A stretch of DNA of 64,000 nucleotides from Nitrosospira briensis C-128 (GCF_000619905.2 NZ_CP012371.1:806001-870000); one strand, 5' to 3'; counted from the stretch's first letter, positions 1-8,996 are shown. Numbers and translations: made by a program. Notes: a model not told the origin generated them from the sequence alone.

Positions 1-883
1 GGACGTATCCGTCACGCAACACCATGAGTATCCGCCGAAGCGTACTATCTCCAGTACTTTCTACTTGCTGAATTGCTGAAACAAGAATTCGTCTTCCCCC
101 TTCTCCAGATTTAATACAATATCGCAAAGACATCGCTATAAATGTCTCGAATCGATCGATCACGGGGTGTGTTTCCTCCACCCAGATTGGCTGCCCTGGG
201 TCTTCTATGTCTATAAGTCTATTAGGTAACCAGTGGAGAAGAACGTAGTCACGTACCCATTTAACATCTAACACATCGGAAGCCTCCTGCTCAAACCCAG
301 TATAGGAGATGTTATCTTCAGCCCTTAAACTAAGGAAATAGACAATCCATGCGATAAATCGATTAATCCCCTCAGTGCTTACAAATTCTTCGAGGAAGCT
401 CTTTTGAGGCTGCAACCCTTTTGTTGCTTGTAGTAACTGAAGTCGATTCCCGATAAGCCAGATAGAGAATCCATATGTCTCTTGAATCTCATCTATCACC
501 CGTTCAGCCTGATCATAGTCTCCACCAAGTATAGCGTCGTAGTATTTATCCCTCTGTTTGACAAAAGCGCCTAACGCTTCTACATAGTGTGTAAGCACGG
601 AAGCGCACCACATCAGCTCACCTTCAGTTGAGGTATAACTTAGCGTGGGTTTACGTGTAATCGCGGCCATCGACATCGGGAAAGCCACTGGCGCCAATAA
701 CGTCTCATAAAGCGGCGTTTGACTTAGCTGCTTGGCTATTGAAGGGAACTGCTCGGGATTCACCATTGCCCTTGCTTGGGATAGGCCTGCCCGAAGATTC
801 TTGGCGCCATGAAGTTTTCTGATAAATAGCTGTGGCGTAACCTTTCGGGAGGCAATATTCGTTTTTTGTTTTTTCGTTGGCAT
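1..883 (-). CDS. Hypothetical protein, C-terminus beyond window
   Basis: An open frame of 294 codons runs from an ATG at 883 to the window edge without a stop, so the C-terminus is missing. The protein starts MPTKKQKTNIASRK and is mostly soluble in character, with helical, Leu/Glu-rich stretches and no obvious signal peptide. I do not recognise the family. Codons are more AT-rich than in the housekeeping genes further right, which suits accessory DNA. The start lies 2 nt after the stop of a 50-codon frame on the same strand (886-1038), suggesting translational coupling. The only ribosome-binding-like sequence is a weak AGGT. The reading frame is solid; the function is unknown. Confidence 0.7.
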   Translation of the reverse strand, partial: MPTKKQKTNIASRKVTPQLFIRKLHGAKNLRAGLSQARAMVNPEQFPSIAKQLSQTPLYETLLAPVAFPMSMAAITRKPTLSYTSTEGELMWCASVLTHYVEALGAFVKQRDKYYDAILGGDYDQAERVIDEIQETYGFSIWLIGNRLQLLQATKGLQPQKSFLEEFVSTEGINRFIAWIVYFLSLRAEDNISYTGFEQEASDVLDVKWVRDYVLLHWLPNRLIDIEDPGQPIWVEETHPVIDRFETFIAMSLRYCIKSGEGGRRILVSAIQQVESTGDSTLRRILMVLRDGYV

Positions 884-885
884 AT

Positions 886-1038
886 TTACCTGAGTTTCAC
901 GGCACAAAACACGAAAGGATACACCTTTGGGACCGGCAGTATCGACTCGAGCACAGCCAAATTAATTGAAGTAGCTATAATAAAGTCGCCGCCTCTAATA
1001 CAGCAGTTGGCCTCGGTACGTGGGCAAGGCTGTTCCAT
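886..1038 (-). CDS. Small ORF (50 aa) just upstream of the partial gene
   Basis: ATG at 1038, stop at 886-888. The C-terminal half is hydrophobic (FIIATSINLAVLESILPVP) and could be one short membrane segment. A GGGAGA sequence lies about 15 nt upstream. A second small frame of 51 codons (TTG at 1150, stop at 995) precedes and overlaps it by 44 bp. Either these are tiny coupled genes or one older gene broken by a frameshift. The coupling to the next gene (2 nt gap) is the main support. Not recognised. Confidence 0.3.
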   Translation of the reverse strand: MEQPCPRTEANCCIRGGDFIIATSINLAVLESILPVPKVYPFVFCAVKLR

Positions 1039-1195
1039 GAGATCTAATGTTTCGTCTCCCCAACGTTCCAGAAATTTTTATGACTATGTTTCCCTCTACT
1101 TCACCAGGACCTAAACCGAGGTGCGCACCTATGGAGGAATTTGATCGCAAGCAGCTTATTTATCACAAAGGATTTTTTTCCAAATAGAGGGCCAT

Positions 1196-1306
1196 ATGGA
1201 TGTGGTAATTATGGACGACGAGTTTTATGAGCAACTGCTCCCCGGGGCCACCTATCAACGGCGGCGACGCCTTATGCAAGCAGGTTACGGGGTTGCTGGA
1301 TGGTGA
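1196..1306 (+). CDS. Small ORF (36 aa), hypothetical
   Basis: ATG at 1196 is preceded by AGAGG at a 5-nt spacing, a reasonable ribosome-binding site. The product begins MDVVIMDDEFYEQLLPG and has a run of four arginines in the middle. It ends in two adjacent stops. It may be a small gene or the remnant of a larger one that continued into the next frame at 1316. No family is recognised. Confidence 0.3.
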   Translation: MDVVIMDDEFYEQLLPGATYQRRRRLMQAGYGVAGW

Positions 1307-1315
1307 TGACGTGAC

Positions 1316-1513
1316 ATGGATCAAGCGAATAAACCAAACCGGTTTTTTGCGGTTTCAGAACTTTTGGCTTTGGTGTTGTGTAAGGTTAGGGAAACTGAAA
1401 ATCCAGCCCGTGATGAACAAAAAGTGATAATCGATTGGGCGAAGGCAATCAGAGAGGCGGTGAGGCGGGAGCGAATCGTCGGGCTAGACCCTCACAGCCA
1501 CTTCTTTTACTGA
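1316..1513 (+). CDS. Small ORF (65 aa), hypothetical
   Basis: The frame opens 10 nt after the 36-codon ORF at 1196-1306. The product has a plausible amphipathic, charged composition (for example AIREAVRRERIVGLDPHSHF near the C-terminus), more protein-like than the surrounding frames. There is no strong ribosome-binding site. It may be a phage-type small protein or a truncated remnant. Not recognised. Confidence 0.3.
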   Translation: MDQANKPNRFFAVSELLALVLCKVRETENPARDEQKVIIDWAKAIREAVRRERIVGLDPHSHFFY

Positions 1514-1968
1514 ATCTAGACATTCGTCGTCGCATTTCTACCCACGTTTCTACCTATATTCGAGACTGGGATAGTATGAGACAACTTGCAACGCGTCAAG
1601 ACAGCGAACGGCGTAAAAGCTAGCAGTGATGCTGGTTTACGAGACTGGTTGGGATATGACAGGACAGCAGTCTGGAGGACTCTCTCTCCGCCACAAGTCA
1701 TAGGAATGGAATTTGCTGTGTTTAAGAACAATGCCGGACACATGTCAGCTTCACGGGTATTCTAACCAGCAATAGAAGAACACGTTGCCCCACTCCGCGA
1801 GTTTTTTCCGTCATTCGCAATCTTTAACCTTTGAGCATCATCCCGCGAGAAACACTCTCGCACTATTCTCAGGGTCCTTAAAGACTTTTCAATTGGTTGC
1901 GATTGGTTGCGAGTTAAGATTAACTCGATTTGCTGATGGGCTCAGCAGAGCTATCGCGAGACGGACGA
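1514..1968. other. Non-coding stretch downstream of the toxin gene
   Basis: No convincing gene is visible on either strand. The stretch contains a tandem pair of the 10-mer ATTGGTTGCG (1892-1911), running into a stem-loop at 1910-1927. Short frames here lack ribosome-binding sites and recognisable composition. Confidence 0.5.
1910..1927 (-). terminator. Stem-loop after the RES toxin gene
   Basis: CGAGTTA-AGAT-TAACTCG is a perfect 7-bp stem with a 4-nt loop, about 42 nt past the stop of the RES gene in its reading direction. It has no U-tract, so it may be a weak terminator or an mRNA-stabilising hairpin. Confidence 0.3.
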
Positions 1969-2469
1969 CTATAGCTCATCTGGCGTTTTCTTTAGACTTT
2001 CCGACAAATTGCGCCTCAACCTCAAATCGCTCTCAAGCGCCTCGGCCTGGCCGATTTTAATCCTGGCAAAGTCACGGTGCGCGGGATTAAGCAACAGATT
2101 GAGCTCAGCCGGAATTACCGCGCTGGGAACTTCCAGCACGCAATATTTGGCACTGCGCAGCCATTGGTTGCCAATTTCCTGAAGGGTTTCGCGCGCCTCG
2201 AGGGTTCGCCAATGCTTGGGGAGCTGTTTGGAATCGATTTTTAGCCTCGCAATATCGCCAGGAATCTCTGCGGGGATCAATACATAGTTGGCGCGTAGCG
2301 GTTCATCCTGGACCAGCATTTCGAGAAAAGCCAATGATCTGCTCTGAGCCGTGTAAACCACCGGCTCACCTTTGCGATTCCAGCGGCCGCCAAACAGGCG
2401 TGCGCCCTCTCCGGAAAAAGCCGATGCGGCAAAGCGGTGCGTAACGATGCGCCATACTATTCCCGTCAC
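1969..2469 (-). CDS. RES-domain toxin of a Xre-RES toxin-antitoxin module
   Basis: A 166-residue RES-family protein. Members of this family (ParT, MbcT, Xre-RES toxins) attack NAD+ or ADP-ribosylate targets, which stops growth. The family signature residues are visible: Arg29 in GGRWN, Tyr39 in VVYTA, Glu50 in AFLEML and Ser116 in the VPSAVIP segment, with NP at 128-129. The length is normal for the family, so the toxin looks intact. The start ATG overlaps the antitoxin stop as ATGA (2466-2469), the usual antitoxin-first, toxin-second order. The partner is the upstream Xre/ParS-type protein. Whether it acts as an NADase or an ADP-ribosyltransferase cannot be told from sequence. Confidence 0.9.
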   Translation of the reverse strand: MTGIVWRIVTHRFAASAFSGEGARLFGGRWNRKGEPVVYTAQSRSLAFLEMLVQDEPLRANYVLIPAEIPGDIARLKIDSKQLPKHWRTLEARETLQEIGNQWLRSAKYCVLEVPSAVIPAELNLLLNPAHRDFARIKIGQAEALESDLRLRRNLSESLKKTPDEL

Positions 2470-2924
2470 GCAAAAACGCCGTGTTCAATTCTGCCCAGTG
2501 TATCCATCACGGAGGCGGCCCCGAGATCGGTATCCAGCATGGATAGCGGCGTAGCGCCGCTGAGGCTGGCGTTGGGTGACTTCATCCAATCCAGCGCCAC
2601 CGGCCCATCTTCAAACACTTCGGCGGCACGTTCGATAATCCGTGCCAAGCGCAGCAATTTGCCAGATTCCTCACGATTGAGTACCCCTTCCTTTTTGCGT
2701 CGAACCAACGTGCGTTCGGGGATGTCCAGCGCGCGGGAGAGTTCGGCCTGCCGCACGTTTAGCCGTTGCATGACTGCATCGATCGCTGGGGCAGGTATGC
2801 CCTTGCGCACCAGGTCGATCCACTCAGTTGTGGAACGTGGGTGGGTCTGTAATACTCGTTCGCCACCAAGGACGCTGGAGGCAGAAAACGGAGTGTGAAC
2901 GATTGCTGGGGAAAAAGAAGTCAT
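2466..2924 (-). CDS. Xre/ParS-type antitoxin (DUF2384 toxin-binding domain)
   Basis: A 152-residue protein with a central Xre-like helix-turn-helix at roughly 55-85 (LNVRQAELSRALDIPERTLV) followed by a DUF2384/MbcA-ParS toxin-binding domain (about 95-150, with VFEDGPVALDWMKSPN). It is expected to bind the RES toxin encoded by the overlapping next gene and to repress its own promoter as a complex. A perfect inverted repeat 30-45 bp upstream of the start fits autoregulation. Length and domain order are typical of the family. Confidence 0.9.
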   Translation of the reverse strand: MTSFSPAIVHTPFSASSVLGGERVLQTHPRSTTEWIDLVRKGIPAPAIDAVMQRLNVRQAELSRALDIPERTLVRRKKEGVLNREESGKLLRLARIIERAAEVFEDGPVALDWMKSPNASLSGATPLSMLDTDLGAASVMDTLGRIEHGVFA

Positions 2925-2953
2925 AGGAATATCACTTAATCACATTTTCGACC

Positions 2954-2969
2954 AAAGCCTAATGGCTTT
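2954..2969. promoter_or_regulatory. Candidate operator of the Xre-RES module
   Basis: AAAGCC-TAAT-GGCTTT is a perfect 6-bp inverted repeat placed 30 bp before the antitoxin start, next to AT-rich DNA (TAGTATATAC) that could hold the -10 region. Autoregulation by the antitoxin HTH is known for the family; this site assignment is inferred. Confidence 0.4.
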
Positions 2970-3303
2970 TAGTATATACAAAATTGGCGTTATGACACGA
3001 CTTATTATCAAACCAATACGTAAAAATATCGAACCACGTCTCAAGTGAGCGAAAGGTTGAGATGATGAAGAGGGCATCCGAACACCGCAGCACCTACCGT
3101 AACCGCTTCGCCCGCTGAATCAGAAAGTATCGTTAATAGCCCTTTCCGACGGTCTTCCTTTCTAGCGCTTCACAAATTTTCTGCATTCCAACTCTTTCAA
3201 TCGATAAGACGTGCAAGTCGAAGACAATATCTCTCGCCAGCTTACCGCTGATAGACTGGTTGAGGGCCTGCGCCGGGATTCAACACAATTCCGGCTGACC
3301 AAC
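2970..3303. other. Intergenic DNA between antitoxin promoter and transporter
   Basis: About 330 bp without a supportable gene. No strong hairpin terminator or inverted repeat was seen. It lies downstream of the minus-strand transporter gene and upstream of the minus-strand toxin-antitoxin operon. Confidence 0.5.
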
Positions 3304-4416
3304 TCAAGCGTCTAGGTCATTCGATCTCCTGCTCATGATCTCTTGCACGGTCCCCGCTGCGATGTGCTGCACCAGGTTATAGAAGATAATCGGCACCATT
3401 ATATTTGGGTAAGAAGACAAGGCTAAAGATGCCAGTACCAAGCCGGTCCCGTTATTGTTCATCCCCAGCCCGAACATGAGCGAAACGCGCTCAGCCTGGT
3501 CCAGCTTGAAAAAACGGCTCATGCCATACCCGGCGGCAAACAACGTACAGCATAGCCCTGCCGTAATGGCCAATGTGATCGCAAGGAAGTCGTAATCACC
3601 CTCAGCCATGGCTTGTGGCAACGATACTGAAGCATTGGAGTAATTCAGCAGCAATAAAACGATGCTATTGATGAACTTCAGATAAGGCATGCCGCTGGCT
3701 TGCCAATCCTCGTTAACTATCAAGCGTACCGCGATGCCCAGTAATGACGGAAACACCACCCAAAGACCCAGAAAAGTTCCCGAACCATATGCTGCCAGAC
3801 CGTGCAATACTGCCTCGTACTCCTCCGAGGCCATTTCGCCAAATACGTGAAATGCTATCGGCGTGACGACTGGGCTCAAAATCGTGGAGAAAAAGACCAG
3901 CCCCAGGCTTAGCGCCAGATTACCATTGGCGTTTTGCGCCCATGCGGTTGACGATCCGGCGATCGGCATGGCTGCCACCAATGCCAGACCCACGAGAATA
4001 TGCTGAACTTCTATTGGTTCATACCAGAGCCGCATCGCTATCGTTATGCCAAAAACATAGACGATGGGAATAACCAGGTTTGCCGCCAACCCGGCCAGCA
4101 ATACGTATTGTTTCTGCAAAATGTTTTTCAAATGAGATATTTTCAGCCCCAGGCCTGCGTTGAACATCAACGTGGCGAGCATGATCATCAGCAACGAAAT
4201 ATTTGTTTTCTGCTGAAAGAGGGTGATCTCGCCGAAAGAAATATTCCTGATCCATAGTCCTGCGTCCGGCAAAAACACGGCGATGATGTATACGGTAATC
4301 AGAAACCAGAGCAGATGGCGATGAAGAAAGTGGGAAATGGAAAGTAGAATCATGGGGTGGGTCCGGGTGCCAGCAAGAAGTACATCCTGCAAATTTTCAT
4401 CACCATCTCCCGGCAT
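3304..4416 (-). CDS. Bile acid:sodium symporter family (BASS) transporter
   Basis: A very hydrophobic protein with about nine to ten membrane segments. It has the BASS fold features: a GLALVAAMPIAGSSTAWAQN core segment with small residues (substrate and Na+ site region) and the later GLGMNNNGTGLVLA segment corresponding to the second crossover region. Family members carry organic anions such as bile acids, pantoate or 2-keto acids with sodium; the substrate here is unknown. The frame opens at 4416, but Met22 (4353, MILLSISHFLH) fits the usual family N-terminus better. Neither start has a clear ribosome-binding site. It appears to be a single gene. Confidence 0.85.
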   Translation of the reverse strand: MPGDGDENLQDVLLAGTRTHPMILLSISHFLHRHLLWFLITVYIIAVFLPDAGLWIRNISFGEITLFQQKTNISLLMIMLATLMFNAGLGLKISHLKNILQKQYVLLAGLAANLVIPIVYVFGITIAMRLWYEPIEVQHILVGLALVAAMPIAGSSTAWAQNANGNLALSLGLVFFSTILSPVVTPIAFHVFGEMASEEYEAVLHGLAAYGSGTFLGLWVVFPSLLGIAVRLIVNEDWQASGMPYLKFINSIVLLLLNYSNASVSLPQAMAEGDYDFLAITLAITAGLCCTLFAAGYGMSRFFKLDQAERVSLMFGLGMNNNGTGLVLASLALSSYPNIMVPIIFYNLVQHIAAGTVQEIMSRRSNDLDA

Positions 4417-4955
4417 TAATTAAGCAGATTTACGCGCTGTCATCTTGATCTTTGCTTGGCGAGGAGTAGCCGCGCATAAAATCTAGCAGAAAGTATCCCG
4501 CAACGTATGTGCCATTAGACAACCAGCTGATTAATAAGTGAGGAACGAGTCATGCTATCAGCAATGTGTCCGCTTTAGAGACAATTGAAGTCACCGAACG
4601 GACAAGTTCGATCCCGTGGTGCCGCAATTCGCGTAGAGCAACTGGCGGCGCGCGGCCTTAACGCGATTTATCGCGGATGTCACAGAACGTGGAGAGCATG
4701 GTAGATTCAAGAGCCGATCCTCTCGTTGCTCTACCTCCCGATTTTTGGTCCGAATTTTTTGACTTGAGATATCGACTCAAGTGCACCGTTTAGCCGAATG
4801 GTTGCGCAATGTGAAGAACGTCCGGCTATTCTCCGACCTGGGCCATTACGGTAATGACGGGGGTATCGTTGTCTGCAATATTTAAGGATACCGGCTCGCG
4901 CAGGAATAAAAGCTTGCCATCTTTTTCCCGAATCACGACCTCTTAAAGCATCTGC

Positions 4956-4981
4956 GACAAATTGTCGCGCGACAATTTGTC
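4956..4981. repeat. 26-bp perfect palindrome
   Basis: GACAAATTGTCGC is followed directly by its exact reverse complement. Each half is itself close to palindromic around an AT core (GCGACAAATTGTCGC is symmetric around its middle base), so the site looks like two adjacent dyads, as in a cooperative operator. There is no T-tract and no gene immediately beside it. Confidence 0.7.
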
Positions 4982-5030
4982 ACATTCCTATAGTGGTAAA
5001 AATCAATTATCCTGTCGACAGATATTCTTC

Positions 5031-5059
5031 TTGAAGTTGAAAAACTGCCACGATGTAAT
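5031..5059 (+). promoter_or_regulatory. Candidate sigma-70 promoter
   Basis: TTGAAG (5031-5036) and TGTAAT (5054-5059) are separated by exactly 17 bp, with 4/6 and 5/6 matches to the -35 and -10 consensus. The start of transcription would be near 5066. No gene follows, but a terminator-like hairpin does at 5143. Confidence 0.4.
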
Positions 5060-5065
5060 AAGGGT

Positions 5066-5187
5066 ATCTGTAATTGTGTTTTATCTGTTGTCGTAAGTTA
5101 GTCTCGTAGTCGGTTTTAACGTATTACCTTCCTTTACATTTTGGGTTCGTCGCACCTCCCCGCAGTGTTACGAACCCTTTTCTTTTT
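5066..5187 (+). ncRNA. Candidate small RNA of about 120 nt
   Basis: This non-coding interval is framed by a promoter-like pair and a hairpin plus T-tract, which is the layout of an independent small RNA gene. No open frame of note exists inside it. I do not recognise it as a known RNA family. The call rests only on the two flanking signals. Confidence 0.35.
5143..5187 (+). terminator. Rho-independent terminator not linked to a gene
   Basis: GGGTTCGT (5143-5150) pairs perfectly with ACGAACCC (5170-5177), with an inner CAC/GTG pairing, and is followed by TTTTCTTTTT (5178-5187). This is a strong intrinsic terminator shape reading on the plus strand, with no plus-strand CDS upstream. Confidence 0.65.
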
Positions 5188-5812
5188 CAGGTCGAACTTA
5201 CCCGGTTGCTGTTCATTGAACCCACGTCCTTTCAAGTCTAGCTTTCACTGTGTCCTTAAACAGAATCCTGCGACAATTCTCACGGATGAATAGAGTTTTT
5301 TTCTACCATTTACTATGGATAATATATTTTATCGATAGCTGATTACGATTAATGATAGACACGTCGCCAAGCCTGGCTGCGGATCTCCGGATTAGCAACT
5401 TCGCCGACCTCGCATGTCTAAACCAGAAAAATTGGTTATACTCTTCAGCTGAAACTATCTATTTATAATGGGTACCTTGTCATTCCCAATCGAGCGGTAG
5501 CGACGGCCCAACGGGGCATACTAGTCTGTAACGCCTGTTATGATTGATACCTGCTCTACTATGATCGCTGTGAAAGCAACGCGGCGATAAGCAGTAAGCA
5601 GCGCATCTTGCTCAGCCGTATTGAACAATTCCCGGCGGCCCGCTTGGACAGGCTTCTGACCAAGAGAATCCGCCACTTGCACTCTCGCATTCGTATTGCT
5701 ATGCCATGTCGCCGTCGCGCCTTTGCTGGCAAACTTGAGGGCTCATTCAGGGGTTCCTTGGCGAAAGCGCTTATTTTGATGTACCACACCAAATTTCATT
5801 TCGCTATGCCGC

Positions 5813-8800
5813 ATGATTGAGATCGTCCGCGTTGCCTTGCGGCGCCCGTATACTTTCATTGTACTAGCGATCCTTCTCCTGATTATCGGTCCGCTGGCAG
5901 CCCTTCGCACGCCAACCGACATCTTCCCGGACATCCGCATTCCGGTAGTTGCGGTGGTGTGGCAGTATACCGGTCTGCCCCCGGATGAGATGGCCGGGCG
6001 CATCACCACCCTGTTCCAGCGCTCGCTGACAACCACCGTCAACGACATCGAGCACATCGAAGCGAACTCATATGTGGGTTCCGGCGTCATCAAGATATTC
6101 TTTCAGCCGGGCGTGGATATAGCGACGGCCAACGCCCAGGTCACGGCGATCGCTCAAACCGTTGTGAGGCAGATGCCGCTGGGTACGACGCCGCCGCTGA
6201 TCCTCAATTATAACGCCTCGACAGTGCCGATCCTGCAGCTCGCATTATCTGGAAAAGGCATGTCGGAGCAGTCGCTGTCCGATCTTGCCCTCAACACGGT
6301 TCGCACGCGCCTGGTTACCGTGCCGGGTGCCGCGATTCCCTATCCGTATGGCGGCAAGACACGGCAGATACAGATTGACATGGATCCCTCGGCCCTTCAG
6401 GCACGCGGGTTGTCCGCACAAGACCTGGGCAATGCACTTGCCACGCAAAACCTGATCACCCCGATCGGTACACAAAAAATAGACGCATTCGAATATACGT
6501 TGCAGTTGAACAATGCGGCAACCCTGGTCGATGACCTGGGCGATTTGCCGGTCAAGACTGTCGACGGCGCAACGATTTATATCCGCGACGTCGCCAATGT
6601 GCGCGACGGTAATGCGCCGCAAACGAATATCGTACATGTTGACGGCGCGCGCTCGGTGGTGATGTCGGTACTGAAGAATGGCGTGACTTCGACGCTCTCC
6701 ATCGTCGCCGGCATCAAGGCCAAGCTTGCCGAGATCAAACCGTCGCTGCCGGAAGAGCTTGAGATCAAGCCGCTTAACGATCAATCGTTGTTCGTGCGGG
6801 CTGCAATCAAGGGTGTTGCGTTAGAGGGAACCATTGCAGCGGTGCTGACAAGTATCATGATACTGCTATTTCTCGGCAGCTGGCGCTCGACCCTGATTGT
6901 TGCAGTGTCCATTCCGCTGTCGGTTCTCGGCTCGATCATCTGTCTCGCGGCGCTCGGCGAAACCCTCAATATCATGACGCTTGGCGGCCTCGCGCTTGCG
7001 GTCGGCATTCTCGTCGATGATGCCACAGTAACTATCGAGAGCATCAACCTGCATCTCGAGCAGGGCAAGGATGTCGAGACCGCGATCATGGATGGCGCGA
7101 CACAAATCGCAACCCCGGCATTCGTTGCGCTGCTGTGCATTTCTATCGTTTTCGTGCCGATGTTCCTCCTTGAAGGCGTTGCACGCTTCCTGTTCGTACC
7201 CATGGCGCTGGCGGTCATTTTTGCGATAGCGTGGTCGTTCATCCTGTCGCGTACGCTAGTGCCGACGATGTCGAAATACCTGCTGCATCCGCATGCGCCG
7301 CGCGACGAGGGGGAGAAACCGTCGCAGAATTTCCTGGTGCGTTTCCAACGCCGCTTCGAAGCCGGATTCGAGCGCCTGCGCACGAGCTATCGAGAATATC
7401 TGAAGCTTGCGCTCGCACATCGGCGCGTGTTCGTTATCGGTTTTCTTGCGTTCGTGCTTGCCTCATTTTTGCTGCTGCCATTCCTCGGCCGCAATTTCTT
7501 TCCCGCGGTCGATAGCGGTCAGATCCTCATGCACGCGCGCACCCAGGTGGGCACGCGTGTGGAGGAGAGCGCGAATCAGTTCGCGGAAATACAGAAAGCA
7601 ATCCGAAAAATCATTCCGCCGCACGAGATCGGCGCCATGATTGACAATATCGGCCTTCCGCCCAGCAGCATCAACCTGACCTACAACAATACCGGCGTCA
7701 TGGGAACGCAGGATGGCGACATCCAGATCGCGCTGAAAGAAGGCCACCAGCCCACTGCCGACTACGTGCGCAGGTTGCGCGAGGAACTTCCGCGCCAATT
7801 TCCCGGTGTGACATTCTCGTTTCCGCCGGCTGACATCGTCAGCCAAATCCTGAATTTCGGTTCGCCGGCACCGATCGAGCTACAAATCCGTGGTAATGAT
7901 CTGGACGCGAATTTCGATTACGCCAACTTGCTGCTATCCAGGATACGTATGATCAGTGGCATCGCCGACGTGCGTATTCAACAGTCGCGAAGCCGCCCGA
8001 TTTTCGATGTCGATGTCGACCGCACGCGCGCGCAGCAGGTCGGTGTCACCATGCAGAATGTCACAAGCGCCCTGGTCGCCAACCTGGCCGGCAGCAGCCA
8101 GGTGGCGCCGACTTTCTGGCTGAATCCGCAGAATGGCGTACAGTATCCGATCGTGATACAGACACCGCAGTACCGGCTCGATACACTCGCCGCGCTTGCC
8201 AACCTGCCGGTTGGCGGCAGTGCCGGCAATCCACAGGTGCTCGGCGCGCTTGCCAGTTTCACACGCACCAGCGGCAACGCGCTGGTCAGTCAATACGACA
8301 TCCAGCCAATGGTGCAGATCTTCGCAACTACGCAGGGGCGCGATCTCGGCGCGGTTGCGGTCGAACTTCGCCGCATTCTTGACGATACTGCGAGTCTGGT
8401 ACCGAAAGCATCGACGGTCAGATTGCTTGGTCAGGTACGCACGATGGAAAGCGCGTTCTCGGGCCTGCAGTTTGGCTTGCTCGGTGCAATCGTGCTTATA
8501 TACCTGCTGATTGTCGTAAACTTCCAATCCTGGACAGACCCGTTCGTCATCATCACCGCGTTGCCGGCTGCGCTTGCCGGCATTGTCTGGATGCTATTCG
8601 TGACATTCACACCGATCTCGGTGCCGGCGTTGACCGGCGCAATCATGTGCATGGGCGTCGCGACCTCGAACAGCGTGCTCATGATCAGCTTCGCGCGCGA
8701 GCGTCTCGACGCGATAGGTGATGCGACCGCAGCCGCGCTTGATGCTGGATTCGTGCGTTCCCGCCCCGTATTGATGACCGCGTTGGCGATGATCATCGGC

Positions 8801-8995
8801 ATGGTGCCGATGGCGCTGGGCCTGGGCGAAGGTGGCGAGCAGAATGCACCGCTGGGCCGCGCGGTCATCGGCGGCCTGATCTTTGCAACTATCGCAACGC
8901 TGATCTTCGTCCCCGTCGTTTTCAGTATCGTACATGAAAAGCACGGCAAGGGTTCTGCCCCAAACCCCGCCGTTGGAGAACTTCGTGCCACCTGA
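5813..8995 (+). CDS. RND (HAE-1 type) efflux permease
   Basis: A 1060-residue inner-membrane resistance-nodulation-division pump of normal length. It has TM1 at about 14-30, a large periplasmic porter loop, TM2-TM4 at about 338-410, and a second half repeating this plan. The proton-relay pair Asp402-Asp403 sits in TM4 (VGILVDDA), as in AcrB, indicating an active drug/proton-type pump. GSWRST (355-360) is also typical. The periplasmic adaptor gene follows directly. The order permease-then-adaptor, with no outer-membrane factor gene nearby, means a TolC-like partner must come from elsewhere. The substrate is unknown. The start has no clear ribosome-binding site. Confidence 0.95.
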   Translation: MIEIVRVALRRPYTFIVLAILLLIIGPLAALRTPTDIFPDIRIPVVAVVWQYTGLPPDEMAGRITTLFQRSLTTTVNDIEHIEANSYVGSGVIKIFFQPGVDIATANAQVTAIAQTVVRQMPLGTTPPLILNYNASTVPILQLALSGKGMSEQSLSDLALNTVRTRLVTVPGAAIPYPYGGKTRQIQIDMDPSALQARGLSAQDLGNALATQNLITPIGTQKIDAFEYTLQLNNAATLVDDLGDLPVKTVDGATIYIRDVANVRDGNAPQTNIVHVDGARSVVMSVLKNGVTSTLSIVAGIKAKLAEIKPSLPEELEIKPLNDQSLFVRAAIKGVALEGTIAAVLTSIMILLFLGSWRSTLIVAVSIPLSVLGSIICLAALGETLNIMTLGGLALAVGILVDDATVTIESINLHLEQGKDVETAIMDGATQIATPAFVALLCISIVFVPMFLLEGVARFLFVPMALAVIFAIAWSFILSRTLVPTMSKYLLHPHAPRDEGEKPSQNFLVRFQRRFEAGFERLRTSYREYLKLALAHRRVFVIGFLAFVLASFLLLPFLGRNFFPAVDSGQILMHARTQVGTRVEESANQFAEIQKAIRKIIPPHEIGAMIDNIGLPPSSINLTYNNTGVMGTQDGDIQIALKEGHQPTADYVRRLREELPRQFPGVTFSFPPADIVSQILNFGSPAPIELQIRGNDLDANFDYANLLLSRIRMISGIADVRIQQSRSRPIFDVDVDRTRAQQVGVTMQNVTSALVANLAGSSQVAPTFWLNPQNGVQYPIVIQTPQYRLDTLAALANLPVGGSAGNPQVLGALASFTRTSGNALVSQYDIQPMVQIFATTQGRDLGAVAVELRRILDDTASLVPKASTVRLLGQVRTMESAFSGLQFGLLGAIVLIYLLIVVNFQSWTDPFVIITALPAALAGIVWMLFVTFTPISVPALTGAIMCMGVATSNSVLMISFARERLDAIGDATAAALDAGFVRSRPVLMTALAMIIGMVPMALGLGEGGEQNAPLGRAVIGGLIFATIATLIFVPVVFSIVHEKHGKGSAPNPAVGELRAT

Positions 8996-8996
8996 A

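Larger units (their letters stand above)
4417..5812. other. 1.4 kb gene-poor region
   Basis: No full-length gene is visible on either strand. Contents: the end of an unrecognised minus-strand frame around 4835-4945 (it reads DGKLLFLREPVSLNIADND then a stop soon after), a 26-bp perfect palindrome (4956-4981), a promoter-like pair (5031-5059) and a terminator-like hairpin (5143-5187). Short protein-like fragments on both strands suggest decayed genes. Short frames at 5559-5820 lack ribosome-binding sites. Confidence 0.5.

Noticed and set aside
6245-7383. Long minus-strand frames inside the RND permease gene
   Set aside because: They mirror the high-GC third-position bias of the permease, have no ribosome-binding site and no recognisable product.
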